Source: JAJFGI01 sp036397065 (GTDB lineage: Bacteria > Pseudomonadota > Alphaproteobacteria > Kiloniellales > J153). From it: a stretch of 14,043 nt of DNA. Each line of letters begins with the position of its first letter. Positions within the stretch are counted from its first letter, which is position 1. Where the stretch lies: NCBI GenBank assembly GCA_036397065.1, contig DASWJP010000003.1:1-14043 (forward strand). The letters run 5' to 3'. Below the pieces are notes generated by a model, which worked only from the letters and a program-made list of their open reading frames with translations, searched no databases and was not told the origin of the DNA. Both the position numbers and the translations under genes were made by a program. Shown here piece after piece: positions 7,559 to 14,043 of the stretch.

Positions 7559-7667
7559 GGCCACAAGCCATAGCAACACCGCCAGGTCCGCACAACTGCC
7601 GCTCTCCGGTGTCATCTCACGATGTGGTTAATGGCGGATTCATGCGCCGCATGCTAGGACGGCGCGT

Positions 7668-9449
7668 ATGTCCCGCCTTGCCGATTCGCCGAACGGCGCC
7701 TGGGTGGCGCTCAGGCAACTCAGCCGGAATGTGCAGGTGATCCTGTCGCTGCTGGCCGTGGCCATTGGCGCCGCCGCCGGCTTGGCGGCCATTGGCTTCC
7801 GCGCGGTCATCGACCTGATACAGCAGCTTGGCTTCGGGTTTAGTGGCGAGGCGGTCGCGACCCTGGCGGAACTGCTGCCCTGGTGGCATTTGCTGCTGGT
7901 GCCCACGGTCGGTGGCCTGGCCATCGGCTTGTTCGTGCACTTCTTCATGCCCGGGCGGCGGCCGCACGCGGTGGCCGATGTCATCGAGGCCAATGCCCTG
8001 CGGGTCGGCCGCATGTCGGCCACCGTCGGCCTCAAGGCGGCGTTGGTCAGTGCCGCATCCATCGGCGTCGGCGCCTCGGTCGGGCGCGAGGGGCCGGTGG
8101 TGCATCTGGGAGCCAGTCTCGGTTCGTGGGTGGCCAAGCGCCTGCATCTGGGGCGAACCCCGGCCCGTACCCTGTTGGGCTGCGGTGTTGCCGCGGCGGT
8201 GGCGGCCTCGTTCAACGCGCCGATTGCCGGGGCTTTCTTCGCCCTGGAGGTGGTGGTCGGCCACTACGCGCTGACCGCCTTTGCCCCCATCGTCATTGCC
8301 TCGGTGACCGGCACCATCATCAGCCGCATGCACTATGGCGATTTTCCCGCATTCATCGTGCCGGCGGTGCGCACGATCACCTCGTTCTGGGAGCTGCCGG
8401 CCTTTGCCCTCCTCGGCGCGGTGGCGGCCGTTGTCGCCATCGTGTTCATGCGCGCCATCTTTTTCACCGAGGATACCCTGAAGCGCCTGCCAATGCCGTC
8501 CTGGACCCGTCCGGCCCTGGGCGGCCTGGTGGTCGGCGTCATGGCGATCGCTTTTCCACAAGTACTCGGCGTCGGTTACGAGGCCACTGATGACGCGCTG
8601 TCGGGCCTATACCCACTGTGGTTGCTGCTGGCCTTGGTGGTGGCCAAAACGGCTGCCACTGCCATATCCCTCGGCAGCGGCTTCGGCGGCGGGGTGTTTT
8701 CGCCGTCCCTGTTTATCGGCGCCATGGTCGGCGGCGCCTTCGGCGTGATTGTCACCAGCATATTTCCCGAGCTGTCATCCGGCCCCGGCGCCTATGCCAT
8801 CATCGGCATGGGGGCCATGGCCGGGGCGGTGCTGGGGGCGCCCATCTCGACGGTCTTGATGATCTTCGAATTGACCAGCGACTATGCGGCCACCATCGCG
8901 GTGATGATCGCCACCGCCATCGCCAGCCTGATCACCCAGCAGGCGCAGGGGCGCTCGTTCTTTACCTGGCAGCTTCTGCGCCGCGGCGTGGTGGTGCGTG
9001 GCGGCCAGGAGATCGGCCTGCTGCGGGCCATCCGAGCCCGCGATGTGATGGAAAGCGGCTTCGAGACGGTGCTCTCGGAAACCCCCATCGCCGTGGTGCG
9101 GGCACGCCTGCAGGCGGCGGCTCATGGCGAGTTGTTCGTGGTCGATTCGGCCGGCCGATTGACCGGTGTCATCGCCTATTCCGACATGCAGGAAACCGCC
9201 TTCGACACCAGCCACGATGCCGAGTTGATCGCCGAGAACGTGGCCCGCACCCGCCCCACCGTCCTGCAGGCGGACGACGATTTGGAAACCGCGATCAAAG
9301 CCTATAGCGCCAGCGGCGAGGTCTTCCTGCCCGTCGTCGATCACCAGGACAGCCGGCACCTGGTCGGCGTCGCGCACGAGCATAAGGTCATGCTCGCCTA
9401 TCACCGGGCCCTGGATCAGGCCCGCGCCGAGGAGCGTGGTGAGGTCTAG
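7668..9449 (+). CDS. ClC-family chloride channel/transporter with two CBS domains
   Basis: A 593-aa inner-membrane ClC protein. About residues 20-430 are hydrophobic with the ClC helices. GREGP (139-143) contains the external gating glutamate E141. NAPIAGAFFALEVV (183-196) follows, then GGGVFSPSL (340-348), equivalent to the G(K/R)-x-GxFxP anion-binding motif, and LGAPISTVLMIFELTSDY (389-406). By alignment to E. coli CLC-ec1 (N191...E202-E203), E194 matches E202 while V195 replaces the internal proton glutamate E203. The usual GSGIP motif is replaced by a HAVADVIEA segment (100-108). The C-terminal part (about 455-580) contains two CBS domains (ARDVMESGF..., then RPTVLQADDDLETA...) that probably regulate gating by nucleotide binding. 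AGGA lies 8 nt before the ATG at 7668. The stop codon overlaps that of the convergent gene. Whether it acts as channel or exchanger is not settled. Confidence 0.93.
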   Translation: MSRLADSPNGAWVALRQLSRNVQVILSLLAVAIGAAAGLAAIGFRAVIDLIQQLGFGFSGEAVATLAELLPWWHLLLVPTVGGLAIGLFVHFFMPGRRPHAVADVIEANALRVGRMSATVGLKAALVSAASIGVGASVGREGPVVHLGASLGSWVAKRLHLGRTPARTLLGCGVAAAVAASFNAPIAGAFFALEVVVGHYALTAFAPIVIASVTGTIISRMHYGDFPAFIVPAVRTITSFWELPAFALLGAVAAVVAIVFMRAIFFTEDTLKRLPMPSWTRPALGGLVVGVMAIAFPQVLGVGYEATDDALSGLYPLWLLLALVVAKTAATAISLGSGFGGGVFSPSLFIGAMVGGAFGVIVTSIFPELSSGPGAYAIIGMGAMAGAVLGAPISTVLMIFELTSDYAATIAVMIATAIASLITQQAQGRSFFTWQLLRRGVVVRGGQEIGLLRAIRARDVMESGFETVLSETPIAVVRARLQAAAHGELFVVDSAGRLTGVIAYSDMQETAFDTSHDAELIAENVARTRPTVLQADDDLETAIKAYSASGEVFLPVVDHQDSRHLVGVAHEHKVMLAYHRALDQARAEERGEV

Positions 9450-10540
9450 TAACTCGGTTTCAACTTGAGGTAATCGTACCGGTCGCCGGACCGGACGGTG
9501 ACTTCGGCCATGCCCTTCGGAGTCAGCACGGTGAGCGGGACCTCGATCCCCGCTCGGCCCAAGGCCCAGACCTTGTGATAGAAATCCGCCACGTCGCGGA
9601 CCGGCTCGCCCCTGACCGCGACGATGACATCGTCCGCGGTGAGCCCGGCCTTGGCCGCCGGCCCGTCCGGGGAGACGCGGGTGATGAACACCCGTCCGCG
9701 TACCGCCTCGCTGGACAGACCCAACCAGGGCTTGGGCGCGACCTTGGATCGGCCGGTCGCCAGAAGGTCGTCCAGGATCGGCTTGAGCGCATCGATCGGC
9801 ACGAACATGTTGCCGGGCAACGGCGCGCCCGATTCCCCCGCATCGCCGACGATGAGCGAGCCGATGCCGAGCAGCCGGCCGTCGCGCCCGATCAGGGCCG
9901 CGCCGCCGAAGGCGCCATGCGGCGGGGAGGTGAAGATCGCATCGGGCAGCAGGTATTCCCAATACCCGGCGAATTCGCGCCGCGAGACCACAAGCGCCCC
10001 GATGACCGGCCGCGATGTGTCGGAGGTCGCGACCAGAACTTCGCTCCGCTCCATCAGATTGCCGGAGTCGCCGAGCGCCATCGGCTCGATGGCGAGCGGC
10101 TGAAGCGTCCGCAGGAGGCCGAACCCGGTCGCGAAGTCGTAGGCGACGATTTCCGCCGGCACCACACGTTCACCGGGCAGGACAACCTCGGTGCTGATCG
10201 CTTCCATGATCAGGTACCCGATCGTCAGGACCAATCCGTCGGCCCCGATGACGACCCCGGACCCGGCGCGCTGGGTGCCGAGGGTCCCGGCAGTGCGGGC
10301 GTTGTCCGGAATCGTCGCGCGAACCCCGACCACGGCATCGAGCGGCGCCGCGCGCGCCTCCTGCTCAACCAGGACCAGGCCAACCAGCAGCATCGCCGCA
10401 AGTACTATCGCGGAATGCACAAGACGCCACAGCGTCTTCGTGCGCAGGAAGAGGCGAGATCGGGGCATGCCGGTCCACCGTTCCGGTTCGTGCTCCCGCA
10501 AGACTATCACTTCAAGCCCGGCAGCAGGAAGCGGGAACAT
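9446..10540 (-). CDS. Trypsin-fold PDZ protein without catalytic triad (pseudoprotease)
   Basis: A 364-aa exported or membrane-anchored protein of the DegP/HtrA-like S1C family, with a trypsin-like domain (about 66-260) and one PDZ domain (about 270-350; GPAAKAGLTADDVIVAVRGEPV). A hydrophobic segment at about 43-58, followed by EARA, is a signal anchor or signal peptide. All three catalytic positions differ from the active form. LTNxHV is LTIGYLI (105-111), so His is Tyr109. The D-x-x-T-D motif is DFATGF (135-140), so the triad Asp is Gly139. GNSGG is GAFGG (209-213), so Ser is Phe211. The fold is otherwise intact and in frame, so it is unlikely to be a decayed gene; similar proteins with GYL instead of xHV exist in alphaproteobacteria. 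The start at 10540 has GAGGA overlapping the upstream stop codon; an ATG at 10468 is the alternative and gives a more typical signal peptide. It lies 10 bp after the hydrolase gene. Confidence 0.85.
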   Translation of the reverse strand: MFPLPAAGLEVIVLREHEPERWTGMPRSRLFLRTKTLWRLVHSAIVLAAMLLVGLVLVEQEARAAPLDAVVGVRATIPDNARTAGTLGTQRAGSGVVIGADGLVLTIGYLIMEAISTEVVLPGERVVPAEIVAYDFATGFGLLRTLQPLAIEPMALGDSGNLMERSEVLVATSDTSRPVIGALVVSRREFAGYWEYLLPDAIFTSPPHGAFGGAALIGRDGRLLGIGSLIVGDAGESGAPLPGNMFVPIDALKPILDDLLATGRSKVAPKPWLGLSSEAVRGRVFITRVSPDGPAAKAGLTADDVIVAVRGEPVRDVADFYHKVWALGRAGIEVPLTVLTPKGMAEVTVRSGDRYDYLKLKPSY

Positions 10541-10550
10541 TGTCCCGTCC

Positions 10551-11702
10551 TCAGTCGTCGAGCAGATAGGCGCCCTTGCGCGAGGGCAGGGTCTTGGTGC
10601 CCACCACTTTGGCGACGGTCATGCCGGACAGGGTGAACTTGTGCGCCCGGAGGCTGAGCACCAGACCATCCGTAATGGTATGGATCGGCTGCCGTCCCGC
10701 CGCCGGATCGTCCGCTCCCGGGTCGATCAGCCAGGCAATGATATCGCCGTCGCGCACCTGTTCGCCCAGTTCGACCGTAAAGCTGAGAACGCCGGTCGCG
10801 GGGGATTTGATGGTATCGCAGGCATCCAACTGGGTGGCCTCGCACAGGGGCGTGGGGACCGGGCCGGGATCGCCGGCGATCACGCCCTGCCGTTGCAGGG
10901 TGCGGAACAAGGCGGCGGCATCCGCCTCGGCGAAGGTGTCGCTTACGTCCGCCTGGCTGCGCAATTCCGCGGTTCCGGCCATGCAGGCGGCGGGAATCGG
11001 ATGGTCGGGAAACCGCTCGGCCAAGCGAATCCACGGCGTCGAGTACGCCTCGTCGAAGGAGTCGCCGCCCGACTGCTCGGCCAGCAGCACCGCGCGGCAG
11101 CCCAATTCGGCCGCCAGATCCCGTGCCTGCGGCCAATGGGCGGGGGTCACGAAGATGTACATCAGCGCCAACTCGTCGCAGTGCAGATCAAGCGCCAGGT
11201 CCGCATCCACCGCATGACGGGCCAGGGCCATGCGCAGGCTGAACAGCTCGTCCTGCACCGGCTGTGCCGCCACCTCGTCCAGGGCGGCAAGCAGGGCGGC
11301 ACGGATCGTGGCCACGTTCTCATCGGCCGACGCGGTCAGCTTGCCGGCGACCGCCTCGGCAACGGCCGGGAACAGATCCGGCCAGTTGCGGTTGAAATTG
11401 CCGCCGCCGCGCAAATCGTGGCGGCCCAGTTGCGCGGAATTGACGTATTGGCTCAGGCCGATGGGGTTGGCGTAGGGCACCAAGACCACCTCGCCCCGCA
11501 TGGCCCCATCCGCCTGCGCCCGATCGAGCATGCGGGCCAGATGGTGCGCGACCAGCAATCCTGGTGTCTCGTCGGCATGCAGGGAGGCCTGTAGATACGC
11601 CTTCGGCCGCGCCCCCGCATCGCCATACCGGCGCAAGGTCACCTCCCGCCGGGTACCGGGGGTGGAGCCACGCAAGGGAATCCGTTCGATCTGCCGCGCC
11701 AT
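10551..11702 (-). CDS. Succinylglutamate desuccinylase/aspartoacylase family zinc hydrolase
   Basis: A 383-aa M14-type zinc hydrolase that cleaves amide bonds of N-acyl amino acids or related compounds. Zinc ligands are visible as SLHADE (H42, E45) and LDLHCDE (H174). Substrate-binding FNRNWPD (103-109) and the catalytic-glutamate region TAELRSQAD (E246) are also present. The C-terminal part (about 298-370; SPATGVLSFTVELGEQVRDGD, TDGLVLSLRA) is a biotinyl/lipoyl-like beta-barrel common in this family. It has no signal peptide, so it should be cytosolic. It is too divergent from AstE and AspA to name the substrate. The ATG at 11702 has AGAGG 5 nt upstream. It is followed after 10 bp by the trypsin-fold pseudoprotease gene, with which it is probably cotranscribed, and is divergent from the histidine kinase gene. 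Confidence 0.88.
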   Translation of the reverse strand: MARQIERIPLRGSTPGTRREVTLRRYGDAGARPKAYLQASLHADETPGLLVAHHLARMLDRAQADGAMRGEVVLVPYANPIGLSQYVNSAQLGRHDLRGGGNFNRNWPDLFPAVAEAVAGKLTASADENVATIRAALLAALDEVAAQPVQDELFSLRMALARHAVDADLALDLHCDELALMYIFVTPAHWPQARDLAAELGCRAVLLAEQSGGDSFDEAYSTPWIRLAERFPDHPIPAACMAGTAELRSQADVSDTFAEADAAALFRTLQRQGVIAGDPGPVPTPLCEATQLDACDTIKSPATGVLSFTVELGEQVRDGDIIAWLIDPGADDPAAGRQPIHTITDGLVLSLRAHKFTLSGMTVAKVVGTKTLPSRKGAYLLDD

Positions 11703-11907
11703 GGGAACCTCTGTGTTTCACGATGATTGCCCCACAAGTCATCGCCCGGCGCATGGGCGGGGGTCAAGTGATGGCGGGTATCTGCCCGTGAGCACAGTTC
11801 CGCCGGCCCCATGCGTCACTCCCGTCACCTGCCGGACCGGGTGCAACATGCTATTGATATGAAAAGCTATTTCTCTGTGGATTGAGGAAAATCAGCCGGT
11901 CGTGAGG

Positions 11908-11926
11908 CGAGATCGCCCAGATCTCG
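11908..11926. promoter_or_regulatory. Inverted repeat CGAGATC-N5-GATCTCG
   Basis: A perfect 7-bp inverted repeat with a GCCCA spacer, about 115 bp before the kinase start. No T-run follows on either strand. It fits a dimeric regulator operator as well as a small hairpin. Confidence 0.35.
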
Positions 11927-11939
11927 TGCGAGCATTTCA

Positions 11940-11962
11940 TTAACCATTGGACGCTATGGTTA
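11940..11962. promoter_or_regulatory. Inverted repeat TAACCAT-N8-ATGGTTA containing a CtrA-like half-site
   Basis: TAACCAT (11941-11947) is repeated in inverse orientation as ATGGTTA (11956-11962), 14 bp after the previous repeat. With the preceding T at 11940 the left arm reads TTAACCAT, which matches the half-site reported for CtrA in alphaproteobacteria. The right arm keeps seven of the eight bases. A direct regulator site for the kinase gene is plausible but unproven. Confidence 0.35.
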
Positions 11963-12040
11963 TCCAGCAGATTCACCGCAATCAGGTGATTCGCTCCCTT
12001 CGAAAATTAACTTTTACTCAGGCTCGAAGGCCCAGCAGCA

Positions 12041-13666
12041 ATGTTCAACCTTCTGCGCTATTTCTCGCTCACCAGCGCGGTGGTCATCGTTGTGATTGCA
12101 TTGGCCATGCAGGCCGTCTACCGGCAGAACGCGGTCGACGATCTGGTAAGTATGGCGGAAAGCCACAATGTCTCGCTGTCACAATCGTTCGCCAACACCC
12201 TGTGGCCGCGGTTCGCCTCTCATGTGACGGCCATCTCTGGAGCCGGTGGCGATGCCCTGCGCGCGCACCCGGAAACCGGCAACATCCACGAGGCTGCGAA
12301 GACTCTGACGCTCGGTCTGCCCGTGCTCAAGGTCAAGATTTATAACCTCGATGGGCTCACGGTCTATTCCTCCGATCCCAGTCAGATGGGCGAGGACAAG
12401 AGCAAAAATCCTGGGTTCCTGAAGGCGGCGCGGGAGGGAACTCCCGCCAGCAAATTGTCGTATCGCGACACGTTCAGTGCGTTCTCGGGTGTGGTCGAAG
12501 ACCGGGATCTGGTGGAATCCTATATCCCGGTGCGCGGTCCCGATGGACGGATCGAAGGGGTATTCGAGCTGTATACGGATGTCACGCCTTTCGTGACGCA
12601 GATCGGGACGAATTCGAACCTGGTTATATTCGGTCTCTTGCTGTCGTTCGGAGTGTTGTACGCCATTCTGTTTATGATCGTCCGGCGTGCCGACCGGATC
12701 ATCAAAAAACAGTACCGCGATCTGCGCAGCAACGAAGACAATATCAAGGCCAAGAACGCCGCCTTGGAGCATGAAGTCGCCGAACGCCTACGGGCGGAGA
12801 AGGCGCTTCAGGAATCCCATGATTCGTTGGAGAGGCGCGTGCAGGAACGAACCGCCGAGCTGCGAAAAAATGAAAAACACCTCATCTTGGCCCGCGACCA
12901 GGCGGAGTCCGCCAACCGCGCCAAGTCCGAATTCCTCGCCGCCATGGGCCATGAATTGCGTACGCCCTTGAACGCGGTCATCGGATTTTCGGAGATCATC
13001 AAGAGCGAGCTTCTAGGTCCGGTCGGTGAGGGCAAATACACCGAGTATGCGAATCATATCAATGGATCCGGGCAGCATCTGCTGAAACTCATCAACGATA
13101 TATTGGATCTGTCCAAGGTCGAACAAGGCGATGCGGCGCTGGATCAAGAGACGCTCGATGTGACTGAGTTGATTCAATCCGTTGTTGAATCGGCGCAGTC
13201 GAGCGCCGACACGGCGGGGATTGATCTGACTCTGGATTCGTCCGGCGAACTGCCTGCTTTGCGCGCCGATGAGCGCAAACTGAAACAAATCCTCGGCAAT
13301 CTGTTGTCCAACGCCATCAAGTTCACCGAGACCGGCGGCAAGGTTACGCTCAAGGTCAGGTGCGGAACCACGAGCGGCCACGTCTTTCAAATCATCGATA
13401 CGGGCATCGGCATCGCTCCCGACGATATCCCCAAGGCGATGTCCCATTTCGGCCAGGTCGATGGCGATCTCAATCGGCGGTACGCTGGCACAGGCCTCGG
13501 CCTGCCGCTGACCAGCGCCCTGGTTGAATTGCACGGGGGCTCTCTCGATATCCATAGCGAGATCGGAGTGGGAACCACGGTCACCGTGCGCTTCCCCGCC
13601 GAGCGTATAGTGCGACTTCAGAAAGATGCGAAATCACCGAATATGGCAAACAAAAGGGTCGGTTGA
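12041..13666 (+). CDS. Membrane sensor histidine kinase
   Basis: A 541-aa two-component sensor kinase. Order: TM1 (about 8-27), an extracytoplasmic sensor region of about 165 residues (28-193) with a PAS/Cache-like pattern (VLKVKIYNLDGLTVYSSDP, then VESYIPVRGPDGRIEGVFEL), TM2 (about 194-214), a long coiled coil (about 225-295), and the kinase core. The H-box is MGHELRTPLNAVIGFSEII with phosphoacceptor His304. The N-box is NLLSNAIKF (420-428), G1 is DTGIGI (453-458) and G2 is GTGLGL (483-488). All kinase motifs are present and there is no receiver domain. The HELRTPLNAVIGFSE form is typical of alphaproteobacterial PleC/DivJ-like kinases. No response regulator gene is next to it, so the partner is unknown; the ligand is also unknown. 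AAGG lies about 10 nt before the ATG at 12041. Two inverted repeats upstream suggest regulated expression. Confidence 0.92.
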   Translation: MFNLLRYFSLTSAVVIVVIALAMQAVYRQNAVDDLVSMAESHNVSLSQSFANTLWPRFASHVTAISGAGGDALRAHPETGNIHEAAKTLTLGLPVLKVKIYNLDGLTVYSSDPSQMGEDKSKNPGFLKAAREGTPASKLSYRDTFSAFSGVVEDRDLVESYIPVRGPDGRIEGVFELYTDVTPFVTQIGTNSNLVIFGLLLSFGVLYAILFMIVRRADRIIKKQYRDLRSNEDNIKAKNAALEHEVAERLRAEKALQESHDSLERRVQERTAELRKNEKHLILARDQAESANRAKSEFLAAMGHELRTPLNAVIGFSEIIKSELLGPVGEGKYTEYANHINGSGQHLLKLINDILDLSKVEQGDAALDQETLDVTELIQSVVESAQSSADTAGIDLTLDSSGELPALRADERKLKQILGNLLSNAIKFTETGGKVTLKVRCGTTSGHVFQIIDTGIGIAPDDIPKAMSHFGQVDGDLNRRYAGTGLGLPLTSALVELHGGSLDIHSEIGVGTTVTVRFPAERIVRLQKDAKSPNMANKRVG

Positions 13667-13672
13667 GATCGC

Positions 13673-13684
13673 GCAGACGTCTGC
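13673..13684. repeat. 12-bp perfect palindrome after the kinase stop
   Basis: GCAGACGTCTGC is its own reverse complement and begins 7 bp after the kinase stop codon, in the 82-bp gap between convergent genes. With no loop and no T-run it is a poor intrinsic terminator; it may simply be a chance palindrome. Confidence 0.3.
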
Positions 13685-13748
13685 TTCGAGGTATCGCGGC
13701 CAGGGCTCTGGCGGCAAGCTTGGCATGTCCGGCCAACGGGGCTGCCGG

Positions 13749-14043
13749 TCAGAGGAACGGGTTGTTGCGGCCAATGCTGGCGAAGAGCAGAAGGATACCG
13801 AATACCAACACCGCCGAAGCCCCGAGCAGGGACAAGCCCCGGCTCATATGGTTTTCCCAGATGCCGTTCGACTGCACAAGCCGTAGTGCCATACGGCGCG
13901 CTACGACCGTGAAGATTGCAAGAGCCGCGACTGTGGTGGCTGTGCCTAGGGCCATGGCAAAGGTTGCGCCGATACCGGCGAGAAAGACACCTTGCGCTAA
14001 CGTGAAAAGGAGGATGATGATGGCACCGCTACAGGGCCGAATG
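13749..14043 (-). CDS. NicO-family nickel/cobalt efflux permease, C-terminal part only
   Basis: The frame is open to the right edge and 97 residues of the C-terminus are visible; the N-terminal part lies outside. It begins with IRPCSGAIIILLFTLAQG (1-18), followed by GIGATFAMALGTATTVAALA (23-42), which is the conserved membrane motif of NicO/RcnA-type transporters that export Ni2+ and Co2+ across the inner membrane. Two further hydrophobic stretches follow: about 35-48, and 69-90 before the polar end GRNNPFL. The ATG at 13955 is internal, because the conserved IRPCSGA motif lies upstream of it in frame. The gene converges on the histidine kinase gene. The His-rich loop found in many members cannot be checked here. 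Confidence 0.88.
   Translation of the reverse strand, partial: IRPCSGAIIILLFTLAQGVFLAGIGATFAMALGTATTVAALAIFTVVARRMALRLVQSNGIWENHMSRGLSLLGASAVLVFGILLLFASIGRNNPFL

Larger units (their letters stand above)
11703..12040. other. Divergent intergenic region upstream of the histidine kinase
   Basis: No gene is seen in these 338 bp. The half nearer the kinase is less GC-rich than the surrounding genes and carries two perfect inverted repeats (11908-11926 and 11941-11962). It must contain the promoters of the minus-strand hydrolase operon and the plus-strand kinase gene. I cannot assign -35/-10 elements with confidence. Confidence 0.5.

Noticed and set aside
7628..7642. TTAATGGCGGATTCA near the ClC gene start, as another CtrA-like box
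   Set aside because: The second half is TTCA instead of TTAA, so it matches only 7 of 8 fixed bases; too weak to annotate.
8775..9962. 395-codon minus-strand frame across the end of the ClC gene and the trypsin-fold gene
   Set aside because: It runs through two well-supported genes in a wrong frame and has the composition typical of shadow frames.
10191..11594. 467-codon plus-strand frame opposite the aspartoacylase-like gene
   Set aside because: It is the reverse-complement shadow of a gene with clear zinc-site motifs, and its translation has no recognisable domain.

Overview
The window is a GC-rich bacterial segment. It suggests an alphaproteobacterium of a Rhodospirillales-like type, because it carries an EttA-type translation factor, an adjacent mlaA/mlaC pair, a PleC/DivJ-style membrane histidine kinase, a family of trypsin-like proteins without catalytic residues, and a CtrA-like TTAA-N7-TTAA box. 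The assignment is an inference from gene content; no rRNA or tRNA is present to confirm it.

Layout. (1) Positions 1 to about 1200 hold three small genes of unknown function: the end of a probable one-helix membrane protein, a 128-aa soluble protein, and on the minus strand a 108-aa protein with two membrane helices. They use Arg AGG/AGA/CGA and Ile ATA codons that the rest of the window mostly avoids, so this looks like the edge of an acquired segment. (2) Positions 1381-3476 hold ettA and a cupin gene in a tight operon. (3) Positions 3518-5027 hold, on the minus strand, mlaA followed by an overlapping mlaC: two parts of the system that keeps phospholipids out of the outer leaflet of the outer membrane. 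(4) A 425-bp intergenic region carries a CtrA-like box between the arms of an 11-bp inverted repeat. (5) Positions 5453-6534 hold a hotdog thioesterase and an exported pentapeptide-repeat protein. (6) Positions 6531-7558 hold two tandem, overlapping GNAT acetyltransferases on the minus strand. (7) Positions 7668-9449 hold a ClC-family chloride transporter with C-terminal CBS domains. (8) Positions 9446-11702, minus strand, hold a zinc aspartoacylase/succinylglutamate desuccinylase-like hydrolase followed 10 bp later by a trypsin-fold PDZ protein in which all three catalytic residues are replaced. (9) A 338-bp divergent regulatory region with two inverted repeats leads into a membrane histidine kinase (12041-13666). 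(10) The right edge cuts the C-terminal part of a NicO-type nickel/cobalt efflux permease.

Most of the window is ordinary chromosome with a cell-envelope flavour (lipid transport, exported proteins, ion transport, sensor kinase). The points most worth a second look are the catalytically dead protease paired with a metallohydrolase, the ClC protein that lacks the internal proton glutamate, two separate convergent gene pairs whose stop codons lie on the same CTAG palindrome, the CtrA-like sites, and the foreign-looking left edge. I did not find a clear previously undescribed multi-gene system; the left-edge genes, which continue outside the window, are the best place to look for one.
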